This document shows, piece after piece, positions 55,821-64,000 of a DNA stretch of 64,000 bases. Origin of the DNA: Novimethylophilus kurashikiensis (GTDB taxonomy: Bacteria; Pseudomonadota; Gammaproteobacteria; Burkholderiales; Methylophilaceae); NCBI RefSeq assembly GCF_003112435.1, contig NZ_BDOQ01000019.1:186001-250000 (forward strand), given 5' to 3'. Both the position numbers and the translations under genes were made by a program. How positions within the stretch are numbered: the first letter of the stretch is position 1; the number at the start of each line of letters is the position of its first letter. The notes below the pieces were generated by a model. The model searched no databases. It was not told the origin of the DNA and saw nothing but the letters and a program-made list of their open reading frames with translations.

Positions 55821-56564
55821 CTACTCCTTCGTCCTACCTTTGCGCATCGAGTCCCCCTTCAAATGGATGAGATGCGCGGCATGCACCATGCGATCCAGAA
55901 TGGCATCGGCAATGGTCGGATCGCCCAGGAACGCATGCCAGTGGTCGATAGGATACTGACTCGTGATGACCAGTGCTCCAGAACGCAGCCGGTCGCGCTC
56001 ATCCACGACATCTAGCAACGTTCTGGCCACTACGCCGTCAAATGGCATCAGCCCCAGATCGTCTATGATCAGGACGGTGGCCTTGATCAACCGACCTTTC
56101 AGTTGCGGTAACGACCCATTCGCCACAACGGTGGCAATCTCTTCCGATATCTGGCTGGATGAGCGGTAGATCACCGACAAACCAAGCCGACATGCCTGCA
56201 CCCCCAGTGCGCAGGCAACCCAACTCTTACCGGTTCCGGTTGCACCGGTAAATACGATATGTCTCGGCTGTCGCACCCAGTCGCATGTCGCCAGAACAGC
56301 AAACAGCGATTTCTCCAGTCCGCGCGACTCCCGGAAATCCACATCCTCCAGGCAGGCCGAGGGGTAACGCAACTTCGCTGACTTGAGCAGCCGGTTCCAG
56401 CGGCGGCTATCGCGCGAAGACACTTCACTGTCGACGAGGATACTGACCTGCTCGTCAAACGATAGTCCGCGAAATGCAGGCTGCCCAAGGTTGGCCTGCA
56501 AGGCTTCAGCCATGCCTAGCAGTTTCAGCTCTTTCAGTTTCGAGATGGTCTGTTGCATCATCAT
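55821..56564 (-). CDS. istB: IS21 helper ATPase IstB
   Basis: 247 residues. The ATG at 56564 overlaps the istA stop and has GGAGAAGA upstream; the open frame runs further upstream inside istA but is not IstB-like. N domain ISKLKELKLLGMAEALQ, then AAA+ motifs Walker A FTGATGTGKSW near 108 and Walker B VLIIDDLGLMPFD. IstB oligomers pick and bend the target DNA for IstA. The frame is intact. Confidence 0.95.
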   Translation of the reverse strand: MMMQQTISKLKELKLLGMAEALQANLGQPAFRGLSFDEQVSILVDSEVSSRDSRRWNRLLKSAKLRYPSACLEDVDFRESRGLEKSLFAVLATCDWVRQPRHIVFTGATGTGKSWVACALGVQACRLGLSVIYRSSSQISEEIATVVANGSLPQLKGRLIKATVLIIDDLGLMPFDGVVARTLLDVVDERDRLRSGALVITSQYPIDHWHAFLGDPTIADAILDRMVHAAHLIHLKGDSMRKGRTKE

Positions 56565-58117
56565 TCTTCTTCTCCAGTTGTTTGCTTGTAGTAATCGCTG
56601 CCGCGCACGTTGACGTGACTGGCTGGCGGTTCGGCTTTTGCATTGAGCGACGGTCGCTTGTCCGCCTTGCTGCGGAAGATGGATAAGATGCTGGAATGGG
56701 ACATCGAGTGGATGCGTGCTGCGTACTCGCACACTTCCTCCAACCTGTCCGCTCCGTATTGGCGACCGAGCTTCTGGATCGCGCATGCGGCACGGATGCC
56801 GTTTGCCAGATGGCGGTTCTGCAGTAGGTGGTGCTGGAACACCCTCTCCGTGGCCGGACCAACCGCCGCCGCCCATTGCAACAACTGGTCTGGACTACCC
56901 TCGGCATACTGCAAGTGATTCGGCGACAAGTGTGCAGGGTTGGTTGTGTAGCCGCCTGCCATGTTGGATAACATGTGTGTTGCCACCCGCATGCCGTTGT
57001 GGATGATCTCGATGGTTTTCGCGCCAGCGCGGATATCGACGAAGGCATGAGCGATGGCATACGGCACGGAGTAGTAGTGGCCTTCATGCAAGACATGATA
57101 GTTGTCCCCGACGCGCACCTTGAGCCGCCATGCAGCATACTCGTAGGCGGTGTCCGGCAAGATCTTCAATGCCGGTTTGTCCAGAATCTCGAACCGCTCG
57201 CGCCGAGACAACTTGTAAGCTTTCATCTCCTTGTTGTTGAAGATCGCCAAGAGACGCTGGATTTCCGCGTTGGCCTCCTCCAGTGAATGGAACTGCCGGT
57301 GGCGTAGCGCTGCCAATATCCAGCGCTGGATAATCAGTACCGCTACTTCGGCAGATCCCTTGTCGTTCGGCTTGCGCACACGGGCAGGCACAATGGCCGT
57401 ATCGTAGTATTCGGCGAACTCGGCATAGGTCGGATTGATGTGGGGGCCTTCACGGGTGACTTTCGTCACTGCAGACTTGAGGTTGTCCGGGGTGATGATA
57501 CGCGGCACGCCGCCGAAGAACTCCAGCATCTTCACGTTGCAGAGTATCCAATCGGCGATGGTCTGCGACCAGACCGCCAGGCAGAACGAATAGCTCGACG
57601 CACCCAGTGCCGCCACGAACACCTCGGCATAGCGCACGGGGTTGCCTCCCCTATCATAGATGGGTAGCTTGCGGCCCGCGAAATCGACAAAGGATCGCTC
57701 GCCGGGATGGTGAACCTTGCGCATGCTGACGCGTTGTTTTTTCAGCCACTGTTTGTAGAGGCGCGTCGCCTGCGGATAGGAGATGCCATCCGGATGCTCC
57801 GCATGCCACTCCTCCCACAGCAGGTGCAACGTGACATCCTTGTCGCGCTCTATTTCCATGTGCCAGAGCAGACAGTCCGGACGTGGGCGGTTGGATTCTG
57901 CCGATTTCGGTTTCTTAATGAATGCACCCAGGAACGCATTGTCATCGAGTACCTTGAGTTGTTCCCAGGTCATGCCCAAGGTCGGCAGTTGCGACGCGAT
58001 CATGTTGATGGTGCCGGAGGATACCCCCAGCAAGGTGGATATCCGGCGATTGGATAGCTCGCCGCCCATGCACAACAGACGCACGATCTCCCGGCGTTTG
58101 AATATTGGTATTGCCAT
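56561..58117 (-). CDS. istA: IS21 transposase IstA
   Basis: 518 residues. N-terminal HTH (REIVRLLCMGGELSNRRIST) and a second DNA-binding region. The DDE catalytic domain has its first Asp in SFVDFAGRKLPIYD, second in RIITPDNLKSAV and Glu in NDKGSAEVAVLII. The C-terminal domain follows (YSVPYAIAHAFVDIR). Full length and uninterrupted, so the element may still be active. Coupled to istB. Confidence 0.96.
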   Translation of the reverse strand: MAIPIFKRREIVRLLCMGGELSNRRISTLLGVSSGTINMIASQLPTLGMTWEQLKVLDDNAFLGAFIKKPKSAESNRPRPDCLLWHMEIERDKDVTLHLLWEEWHAEHPDGISYPQATRLYKQWLKKQRVSMRKVHHPGERSFVDFAGRKLPIYDRGGNPVRYAEVFVAALGASSYSFCLAVWSQTIADWILCNVKMLEFFGGVPRIITPDNLKSAVTKVTREGPHINPTYAEFAEYYDTAIVPARVRKPNDKGSAEVAVLIIQRWILAALRHRQFHSLEEANAEIQRLLAIFNNKEMKAYKLSRRERFEILDKPALKILPDTAYEYAAWRLKVRVGDNYHVLHEGHYYSVPYAIAHAFVDIRAGAKTIEIIHNGMRVATHMLSNMAGGYTTNPAHLSPNHLQYAEGSPDQLLQWAAAVGPATERVFQHHLLQNRHLANGIRAACAIQKLGRQYGADRLEEVCEYAARIHSMSHSSILSIFRSKADKRPSLNAKAEPPASHVNVRGSDYYKQTTGEEE

Positions 58118-58281
58118 ATAAGCTCCTGTAGCAGCCGCCTGCCAGTGATGCAGGCAGCCTCACGATTGATATACGCGGTTGATCCCCGACAGAGGGGTAA
58201 AGCGTGGCCTCGGCCTTGACAGCCGATACAGGAGCGCAGACAATTCAAGCATCAAGGGTGCTACTCCTGATGCAGTGCCAG

Positions 58282-58309
58282 AAGGCTTGGGTCCCGCAAC
58301 CCAAGCCTT
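58282..58309 (+). terminator. Hairpin terminator beyond the IS
   Basis: AAGGCTTGGGT, loop CCCGCA, ACCCAAGCCTT then TTGCG: an 11-bp perfect stem. The gene it once served is not obvious; the 273-base stretch 58118-58390 has no supportable gene. Confidence 0.65.
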
Positions 58310-58390
58310 TTGCGCTTTGTGGGGCCTCGCCGCAGGTTGCGGTTATGGTTCCATGTGTTTTCCTTTCGGCATTTCAACGATTCCCCATTT

Positions 58391-58630
58391 CTACCCTTGA
58401 GTGGTCGATTGCTTTTCCAGCCATGTCGCAACGTCACCGGTTAACGCAAACCAGCCCCGCCGTCCTGGCAGCTTAAATACGTTAACCCCCAATGCTTCTC
58501 GCTGCTGACTGCGATGAAAGGCGGCATAAGTCTTGAATCCTAATGACAAGTAGAGATCCTGGCCGCCGATGGTCGGGCCGAATCTTGAAAGCAGCTGATT
58601 CGTCAGGTCACTTGAAGATTGATGAGGCAT
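58391..58630 (-). CDS. AlpA/PrtN-like small DNA-binding protein
   Basis: 79 residues from the ATG at 58630, with AAGG eight bases upstream; the frame extends 19 codons further without family features. LLSRFGPTIGGQDLYLSLGF, AFHRSQQREALGVNVFKLPG and RRGWFALTGDVATWLEKQ give the MerR-like fold seen in small regulators of integrative elements. Divergent from the 272-residue gene, with a promoter between them. Confidence 0.7.
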   Translation of the reverse strand: MPHQSSSDLTNQLLSRFGPTIGGQDLYLSLGFKTYAAFHRSQQREALGVNVFKLPGRRGWFALTGDVATWLEKQSTTQG

Positions 58631-58666
58631 GACTGAACCTTGAATTGAGTGAATTGGCGTTAATCT

Positions 58667-58696
58667 TGACGCTCCGCACAAAAACAATCTAGGCTA
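58667..58696 (+). promoter_or_regulatory. Candidate promoter of the 272-residue gene
   Basis: TTGACG (58667-58672), 18-base spacer, TAGGCT (58691-58696); the ATG is at 58723. Confidence 0.45.
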
Positions 58697-58722
58697 CGCT
58701 GAATTCGTATTCGAGTGACACC

Positions 58723-59541
58723 ATGCCAAAGAAACGCGGAGGACAAAGAAAACATTGGGCTGAAGAGGCCAGGGTTTGGGTTTGGTATTGCGAAATCAAA
58801 CGACGCTGCGATTGGTCGGATTACGCTCTCGATCAGGCATTCGCATGGACGGAGGAGGGCAAGGCCGCTCGTTCCAGCGATGACCACCGGCCAAGAACAT
58901 TTGAATGGATTCGTAAGTCCGCACGAAAACCTGCCGGTCGAGATCCGCGGTGGCGCGGGATGATCGATCTTGTTGCCGCCGTTGATCAGCATCCTTTATT
59001 TCATGGTACGCAGACGCTGTACATGGCCGGATTCTGGGATGTTCTGCAGGAGCCAACATCGACGCCCAGCATTGTCCAAATGCGAATAGACCGACTTCTA
59101 CAGATTAACGGCTTAGTCCGAGTTAACCCGGACACAGCTACAGCAATTGCTAAGTTGATCGAAAAATATGGCCGTGAACAAGTATTTGATCGCTGCCTGT
59201 TGCTGTCACTGAAGAGGATGGACAGCCTGTCGGGCATGGCACTGCTCTGGCTTTTGTATCTGCAGACCGAGCCTGCCCATAATTGGCGGTTTCGAGCAGT
59301 AATCGAAACGATTGCCGATAAGCTATTAGATGATTTTTTTAGCCATTATTTTTCTCTTGACACACACTTGAAGTACTACACAGATGCAATTAACACGCTT
59401 CAGCACATCCGGCTCGATATGTCTGATCGCCCGCCACAAGGGTATGGATATATTGAAACTATCGGAACTTGGCCGATCCTTCCTCGGGAATTGATCGATT
59501 CCATTTCCGCGGATCAGTTGTTCTATTTGGAGGCGCTATGA
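58723..59541 (+). CDS. Unknown accessory protein
   Basis: 272 residues, soluble, tryptophan-rich near the N terminus (KHWAEEARVWVWYCEIKRR; CDWSDYALDQAFAWTEEGKA), suggesting a nucleic-acid-binding start, and helical thereafter. No family recognised and no catalytic motif seen. Its TGA overlaps the ATG of the FTR1 remnant, which carries GGAGG, so the remnant is still translated behind it. It is divergent from the AlpA-like gene, like cargo genes of small integrative elements. Confidence 0.75.
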   Translation: MPKKRGGQRKHWAEEARVWVWYCEIKRRCDWSDYALDQAFAWTEEGKAARSSDDHRPRTFEWIRKSARKPAGRDPRWRGMIDLVAAVDQHPLFHGTQTLYMAGFWDVLQEPTSTPSIVQMRIDRLLQINGLVRVNPDTATAIAKLIEKYGREQVFDRCLLLSLKRMDSLSGMALLWLLYLQTEPAHNWRFRAVIETIADKLLDDFFSHYFSLDTHLKYYTDAINTLQHIRLDMSDRPPQGYGYIETIGTWPILPRELIDSISADQLFYLEAL

Positions 59542-59836
59542 GCTGGAATTCATATATCCGTATCAGCGCCCGCATGTCCATCGGAAAGTTTTTTGCCGCA
59601 AGCTCCGTCTTGGTTGCTGTCCTGGCCGTTGTGCTGACGGGCAAGGGGGTGGCTGCATTTCAAGAGTCCTGGGTGCGAGTCCGATCAGTTTCCCGCGCAT
59701 TGAACTTCTGGGTGTGTATCCGTCAGGAGAAACGTTGATTGCCCAGCTGATCGTCGGCGCAATCGCCCTGGGCGGATTCGCCCTGAACGCAAACACGAGC
59801 TGCCGAGATAACTCCGTCAAGTTGCCAGAAGCGTGA
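59538..59836 (+). pseudogene. FTR1-family iron permease, C-terminal remnant with frameshift
   Basis: The frame from the ATG at 59538 reads SIGKFFAASSVLVAVLAVVL then TGKGVAAFQE, the second-last helix and loop of FTR1-type iron permeases. After about 59680 the family sequence continues in another frame (ISFPRIELLGVYPSGETLIA, then LGGFALNA) to a stop at 59834-59836; the first frame stops at 59736-59738. The first 200 or so residues of the permease are absent. Thus the gene is both truncated and frameshifted. The following 172 bases to 60008 hold no gene. Confidence 0.75.
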
Positions 59837-60008
59837 GGCTCTTTCAGCCATGGCTTCTTCTGAAGAGCGACACCGTCTCGATCTCGGTTATGTCGACCCA
59901 CTTCCGCTAGGCCAACGTAGGCTGCGCGCATTGATCATTCGCTGTTCCTACACCAACCGATGAAGCGCGGCCTCCGGCCGATTCCTGTGCAGGAGACCGC
60001 CTAACTCA

Positions 60009-60521
60009 TCATTTCATCCACATGTACTGCTGGTGCTGCATCATGTGATCCATCATCATCTGCTGCATGGGCATGTATTGATCCATCATGTACTGGCGCT
60101 GCTTTAATTGCTCCGGGGTGAGCTTGGAGTAATAACCGCCCATATGTCCCCACCCCATCATCGGCCCGCCCATCATCATGCCGGATCCCATTCCATGACC
60201 GCCCATACAGCAGCCCATTCCGCCACCCGGCCCCCACATGCCGTGCATCATCTGCATGTTGTTCTGCATCGTGGACCAATGCTCCTGGAGCAGTTTCTGC
60301 CGCTCCTGAGGATCTTGAGTCTGGCGGATATTGTCCATTTGCTCCTGCATCTTTTTCATGTTTTCCTGCACCTGCTGCATCTGCTTATCGAACTCCTGCA
60401 CATTGGGAGCCGCCGGTTTTACCTGAGTGCTTTTGTCGGCGGCCAGCGCCTGCGGGGCGAGAACGGGCATGGTCGAGAACACAATGGCCGACAATGTCGC
60501 TGCTAAGATCGTCTTGTTCAT
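60009..60521 (-). CDS. Secreted methionine-rich protein
   Basis: 170 residues. The signal peptide ends APQALAA. A coiled-coil-like part (about 45-85, FDKQMQQVQENMKKMQEQMD) precedes a Met/Gly/His stretch (GMGCCMGGHGMGSGMMMGGP) and a Met/Gln/His end (DHMMQHQQYMWMK). Met and His clusters of this kind bind copper or silver in the periplasm. GGAG eight bases ahead of the ATG. It sits with other metal genes on the same strand. Metal identity is inferred only. Confidence 0.85.
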   Translation of the reverse strand: MNKTILAATLSAIVFSTMPVLAPQALAADKSTQVKPAAPNVQEFDKQMQQVQENMKKMQEQMDNIRQTQDPQERQKLLQEHWSTMQNNMQMMHGMWGPGGGMGCCMGGHGMGSGMMMGGPMMGWGHMGGYYSKLTPEQLKQRQYMMDQYMPMQQMMMDHMMQHQQYMWMK

Positions 60522-60574
60522 TTGGCATCTCCTAAACGGTTATAAATACACGCTACGTACCGCGAAAGGATCGA

Positions 60575-60817
60575 TCAATTGCGCTTCAGATCCTCGCGCT
60601 TCTGAAGAAACTCGTCGCGGGGGATTTCTCCCTTGGCGTATGACTCCTCAAGATAGTCCATCGCTGTCTTGCCCGTTGCCTTGAGCGAATCACTCGGCGG
60701 CGATGGTTTGGAATTCATGTAATTGACGGCTACCACCACGAGCAGAATGATGACCAGCCAGAAAAGCCCCATCCCGAACCAGCCCCACCAAGGCCCCATC
60801 CCGTAACCCCACATCAT
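60575..60817 (-). CDS. SHOCT-domain membrane protein
   Basis: 80 residues. A Met/Trp/Gly N terminus (MMWGYGMGPWWGWFGMGL), one membrane helix (about 17-33) and a C-terminal SHOCT motif (AMDYLEESYAKGEIPRDEFLQKREDL). Such small proteins are common in copper and silver resistance regions. GGAA eight bases upstream of the ATG. Confidence 0.88.
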   Translation of the reverse strand: MMWGYGMGPWWGWFGMGLFWLVIILLVVVAVNYMNSKPSPPSDSLKATGKTAMDYLEESYAKGEIPRDEFLQKREDLKRN

Positions 60818-60983
60818 GATGCTGTTCCTTTCTGCTGGTTTCGTCCAAGATATTGTCGTTCTTGGTGTTTAGCCCGATTAATTGCCGGCGTGCTGTTGAA
60901 TGACCACAATACTACGGTTGTGAATTTACGCAAGTAACAAGCTTAAAGTAAAAATGGGCATCGATCTTGCGCGCACTGAGTCT

Positions 60984-61379
60984 CTAGGGAAGTGCCGCCA
61001 TCACCCGCTTTAGCCGCTGCCGCACCTCGCCTGCCAGCTGCGTGATCTCCGGTTTACCCACCAGATCAAGCACCGCGTTCGGGTCCATGAATTCGACATG
61101 AACCTTGCCTGCATCATCCTCCCGTACGACCACGTTGCAGGGTAATAGCAGCCCGACTTGCGGCTCGGCGGTCAGCGCCCGATGCGCGAGCGGGGGATTG
61201 CACGCCCCGAGGATGCGGTAGGGCGGCATATCCGTGTTGAGCTTCTTTTTTAGCGTTGCCTTGACGTCAATGTCGGTCAGCACGCCGAAGCCTTCCTTCT
61301 GCAATTCCTCGGTCACTCGCTGTAACGCCATATCGAAAGAGAGATTCACTGTCTTGCCAAAACCATAGTTGCTGTTCAT
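60984..61379 (-). CDS. DUF302-domain protein
   Basis: 131 residues. SFDMALQRVTEELQKEGFGVLTDIDVKATL and RILGACNPPLAHRALTAEP with VGLLLPCNVVVRED match DUF302 throughout, at full length. Function unknown; the two cysteines are conserved in many members. GGAG seven bases before the ATG. The 166-base gap to the SHOCT gene and the 236-base gap to the ATPase (61380-61615) hold no gene or clear terminator. Confidence 0.9.
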   Translation of the reverse strand: MNSNYGFGKTVNLSFDMALQRVTEELQKEGFGVLTDIDVKATLKKKLNTDMPPYRILGACNPPLAHRALTAEPQVGLLLPCNVVVREDDAGKVHVEFMDPNAVLDLVGKPEITQLAGEVRQRLKRVMAALP

Positions 61380-61615
61380 CTTTAATCTCCATGCGGCCCT
61401 ATATTAAGAAAGTGATCGGGACGTTCAGCTCTAGGAACGCAAAATTGAATGCTAAGTCACAACGAACAGCCCGGTGGTTTTTAATATCAAATTAGCTTGC
61501 TCCATTTTTTTGATGGTGTTCCTATGCTGGCCCCAATATGCGAATCCCGGTTTGGTATGAAACAGTCGCCTCATAGCAATGTGGACTCCTTGCCAATGCT
61601 CGCGCCTCCACCGAA

Positions 61616-63565
61616 TCAGCTACGCCTTCCGCCATCCCAACCTGCCCGCAAGCCGTTTGCCACCGCCAACAGTTCACTGGTTTCGTGGGCGAGAACCGTG
61701 AATGCAACACTCAATACTCCTGCAAGTGCTGATGGGATCAGTACCGCCAGCACGAGCAAGGAAAAAACGATATTCTGGGCACTGACACGTCGGGCCATAC
61801 GCCCCAAGTGCAGGGCTTCGGCCACTTTGCCGAGATCGTCGGCCATCAGCGCCACGTCTGCCGCCTCGATGGCGGCATCGCTGCCAGCCACGCCCATTGC
61901 CACGCCACATGTCGCCGCCGCCAACGCCGGAGCATCATTCACCCCGTCCCCTACCATCAGCACGTGACCGTGGCGCCGCTCCAATTCCTGTACCGCTTCC
62001 ACCTTCTGGTCCGGCTTGAGAGCCGCCCGCACTTCGTCGATACCGAGTGCCGCCGCGACAGCGTGCGCCGTACGCTCATTGTCGCCGGTAAGCATGACGA
62101 CGCGCATCCCTTGGGCATGCAAGTCATCGACAACCTCCCGTATTCCGGCACGTACGCGGTCTTGCAACGCAATTGCGCCTCGTACACCATGGCTGTTGCC
62201 TAGCAGCACGACGGTTTTCCCTTGTTCTTGCCAATCCTTGATAATTGCGCACGAACCAGCCAAGTCCACACCCAGGCCGACAAATAGTTCGGAATTGCCA
62301 ATGTGCCAGGTTTCTCCCGCGATCTCTCCTTTGGCGCCCGCGCCAGCCAGTGCCTCGAAAGCCGCCACCTCAGGCAGAGCAATGCCACGCGATCGCGCCT
62401 CTTCCAACACGGCGCGGGCCAGCGGATGCTCGGAAAACCTCTCTAACCCGGCGGCGAGGCTGATCAGCTCGTCGGCATTGCCTTGCAGCGGCAGCACATC
62501 GGTCACCGCCGGCTCGCCATGTGTCAGGGTTCCGGTCTTGTCGAAGGCCACTACCTTGATCATGCCCAAATGCTCCAGATGGGCGCCACCCTTGATGAGG
62601 ATTCCGCGCCGCCCGGCCGAGCCGATGCCGGCAGCCATGGCCACTGGGGTGGACATCACCAGGGCGCAAGGTGCCGCCGCCACCAGTAGTAGCACGGCGC
62701 GCAACGCCCAGTCGTCCGCCGGCAGCCCGAACAGCCACGGTACTGCCAGGAATAGCGCGGAGACCGCCAGCACCGCCGGCGTGTAACGCCGGCCAAAACG
62801 TTCGATCCACTGCTGGGCGCGGCCCTTGCGTTCCTGGGCTTCCTCCACCAGATGGATGATCTTGGCCAGAGTATTGTCGGCAAAGGTCGCGGTCGCTTCT
62901 ATCTCCAGTGCGCCTTGCCGGTTGATGCTGGCGGCGAATACCTTCATTCCCGGTCCCTTGTCCACCGGCACCGACTCGCCCGTTACCGGTGATTCGTCCA
63001 GGCTGGAATTCCCCACACGGATGATGCCGTCCGTTGGCAACGCCTCGCCGGGGCGCACCACAAAGCGGTCACCCACGCGCAGCGTCTGCGCCAGCACCGT
63101 CTCTTCCTTCCCGTCCCTCAGCAGGCGTGCCTCCTTGGGCGCCAGATCGAGCAACGCGCGGATGGCGGTGCGGGTGCGCGCGTAGGTGTATTCCTCGGCG
63201 CCTTCCGCCGCGCTGTAAAGGAACACCAGTGCCGCCGCCTCGTCCCACAACCCGAGCAATGCGGAGCCGATGGCTGCCGCGAGCATCAGGATATCGATGC
63301 CGATTGCGCGTTCGCGCACCAGTGCTTCCAGCCCTTCGCGCACCCAGTAATAGCCGCCCACAGCGATAGCCAAAAGATACATGCCTACCTCCATGCCCTT
63401 GCCGGTCAACCCCCAATGAGCAGCAAGGTACCCAGTCCCCGCCAGCAGACCGCTGACCAGGGCGTTGCGCAGCGGCGGGAAACGCCACCATGGGCCGCTG
63501 AACCCATCCTGACCATGGTTGCAAGTGCAGCCATTTGTCGGCTTCGCTTGTTCCGTCGCGGGCAT
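61616..63565 (-). CDS. P1B-type heavy-metal ATPase with APC motif
   Basis: 649 residues. Instead of a full N-terminal metal-binding domain it has a short GCTCNHGQDG. Actuator PVTGESVPVDKG, the sixth-helix motif AAAPCALVMSTPV (APC where CPC is usual), phosphorylation site AFDKTGTLTHGE, SEHPLARAVLEEA, TGDNERTA, GDGVNDAPAL, and a C-terminal AFTVLAHETSELLAVANGL. It most resembles Zn/Cd/Pb-type pumps; the APC motif leaves the ion unclear. It starts two bases after the PII-like gene. Confidence 0.9.
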   Translation of the reverse strand: MPATEQAKPTNGCTCNHGQDGFSGPWWRFPPLRNALVSGLLAGTGYLAAHWGLTGKGMEVGMYLLAIAVGGYYWVREGLEALVRERAIGIDILMLAAAIGSALLGLWDEAAALVFLYSAAEGAEEYTYARTRTAIRALLDLAPKEARLLRDGKEETVLAQTLRVGDRFVVRPGEALPTDGIIRVGNSSLDESPVTGESVPVDKGPGMKVFAASINRQGALEIEATATFADNTLAKIIHLVEEAQERKGRAQQWIERFGRRYTPAVLAVSALFLAVPWLFGLPADDWALRAVLLLVAAAPCALVMSTPVAMAAGIGSAGRRGILIKGGAHLEHLGMIKVVAFDKTGTLTHGEPAVTDVLPLQGNADELISLAAGLERFSEHPLARAVLEEARSRGIALPEVAAFEALAGAGAKGEIAGETWHIGNSELFVGLGVDLAGSCAIIKDWQEQGKTVVLLGNSHGVRGAIALQDRVRAGIREVVDDLHAQGMRVVMLTGDNERTAHAVAAALGIDEVRAALKPDQKVEAVQELERRHGHVLMVGDGVNDAPALAAATCGVAMGVAGSDAAIEAADVALMADDLGKVAEALHLGRMARRVSAQNIVFSLLVLAVLIPSALAGVLSVAFTVLAHETSELLAVANGLRAGWDGGRRS

Positions 63566-63567
63566 GG

Positions 63568-63903
63568 CTATCCCCGGATAGGCGTTGCCGCCACGATGTC
63601 GGTTACGTAAATCCAGCCCGCTTCGGCTTGCCCGGTGCGAGCGGCGCGTTCGATAATACCTACCAGTTCATCCACCTGGATATCCTCGCAGATCAGTTCC
63701 AACTTGGATTCGTTGATAATCGCCTCGGCCAACTCGATGGAATAGTGCTGCTCCTTCGCGTCCAACGCCTTCAGCAGGCTTTGTACCGGGATGACATTGA
63801 TATTGCGGCAGCCAGCATTCGCGGTGCATTGGCCCGACTCCTTCAGCGCGCGAATCACATCAGCGATACGGTAGTTGTGGATATAAGCCTTGATTTCTTT
63901 CAT
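63568..63903 (-). CDS. PII-like protein linked to metal transport
   Basis: 111 residues from the ATG at 63903, with GGAG eight bases upstream; the open frame continues upstream without similarity. EIKAYIHNYRIADVIRALKES, ALDAKEQHYSIELAEAI and RTGQAEAGWIYVTDIV give the PII trimer fold. The T-loop tyrosine region of GlnB/GlnK is altered, and an added cysteine pair (SGQCTANAGC) is present. PII proteins of the new group (PII-NG) accompany heavy-metal efflux genes, which fits the ATPase two bases downstream. Confidence 0.85.
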   Translation of the reverse strand: MKEIKAYIHNYRIADVIRALKESGQCTANAGCRNINVIPVQSLLKALDAKEQHYSIELAEAIINESKLELICEDIQVDELVGIIERAARTGQAEAGWIYVTDIVAATPIRG

Positions 63904-63959
63904 GTTAATTCTCCGGTTCGTGGCAGTGGGGCAACCCGTAATGGGCTGCCCATGCGGGT

Positions 63960-64000
63960 TTATTTTGCCTGTTTGCGTTCGCGGCGGTTTTCCACCCACT
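63960..64000 (-). CDS. Possible tail of an RND metal-efflux transporter
   Basis: Minus-strand frame WVENRRERKQAK-stop, the basic tail typical after the last helix of CzcA/CusA-type pumps. Too short to be sure. Confidence 0.35.
   Translation of the reverse strand, partial: WVENRRERKQAK

Larger units (their letters stand above)
55608..58140 (-). mobile_element. IS21-family insertion sequence
   Basis: Contains istA and istB in the usual coupled order. On the istB side three copies of TGC(G/T)CACC(C)AATT(G/A)CAT lie at 55623, 55735 and 55754, compatible with the multiple transposase-binding repeats of IS21 ends. I could not find matching inverted copies on the istA side (58118-58400) or a target-site duplication, so both outer limits are estimates. 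Confidence 0.7.

Noticed and set aside
58118-58400. Search for the istA-side terminal repeat of the IS21 element
   Set aside because: No inverted copy of the three istB-side repeats was seen, so IS ends were left approximate.

Overview
The window looks like a chromosomal segment of a betaproteobacterium, most like the iron- and sulfur-oxidising Gallionellaceae/Sulfuricellaceae group. This rests on the gene content and order (nadC beside a GspE/PilB-type ATPase, ilvI-ilvH-ilvC-psd, xseB-ispA-dxs-folE2, aroC, lolCD-comEC), many c-type cytochromes and c-di-GMP/cAMP signalling genes, and typical betaproteobacterial dispersed repeats. I saw no rRNA, tRNA, CRISPR array or prophage block.

Layout. 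1-1870: the 3' end of mnmA, dispersed repeats, a small Rap1a/Tai-like secreted protein and a radical SAM protein. 1932-5485: a five-gene minus-strand operon (cytochrome b, SHP-type cytochrome, diheme cytochrome, response regulator, sensor kinase) preceded by a PmrA-type box. 5574-8488: an ODP-type diiron sensor translationally coupled to a GGDEF/EAL protein. 8645-16162: GST, nadC, a secretion/pilus ATPase, branched-chain amino-acid synthesis (ilvIHC) and psd. 16243-31343: an AT-richer surface-glycan and type IV pilin region with glycosyltransferases, GtrA, two UDP-GlcNAc 2-epimerase homologues, a flippase, and pilA with a sigma-54 promoter; rppH and a YVTN/SRPBCC secreted pair lie inside it. 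31412-35490: a compact cAMP module of CHASE2 adenylate cyclase, class II cAMP phosphodiesterase, and a cNMP-binding/rhodanese effector. 35606-46676: housekeeping genes (esterase, PilZ-like protein, xseB, ispA, dxs, folE2, MFS, aroC, lolC, lolD).

46730-64000: comEC is cut after about 259 codons at roughly 47490, and everything after that is accessory. First comes a defence-like stretch: a PD-(D/E)XK-like nuclease paired with a TIR-like protein, an XRE regulator, a minimal tyrosine recombinase preceded by a long palindrome, a zinc-ribbon/LprI fusion, a HEPN (TIGR02391-type) gene with an unknown partner, a DUF4365 gene, and a HEPN-like gene truncated beside an IS21-family element (istA/istB). 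Then comes a stretch with an AlpA-like DNA-binding protein, an unknown 272-aa protein, a frameshifted FTR1 permease remnant, and a metal-resistance cluster (Met-rich protein, SHOCT protein, DUF302 protein, P1B ATPase, PII-like protein, and what may be the tail of an RND pump gene). The rest of comEC is not in the window.

The strongest candidates for something new are the nuclease/TIR-like pair with its recombinase (47744-50160), the HEPN pair (51816-53689), the self-contained cAMP module, and the ODP-GGDEF/EAL pair. All functional assignments are from reading motifs; no database search was run.
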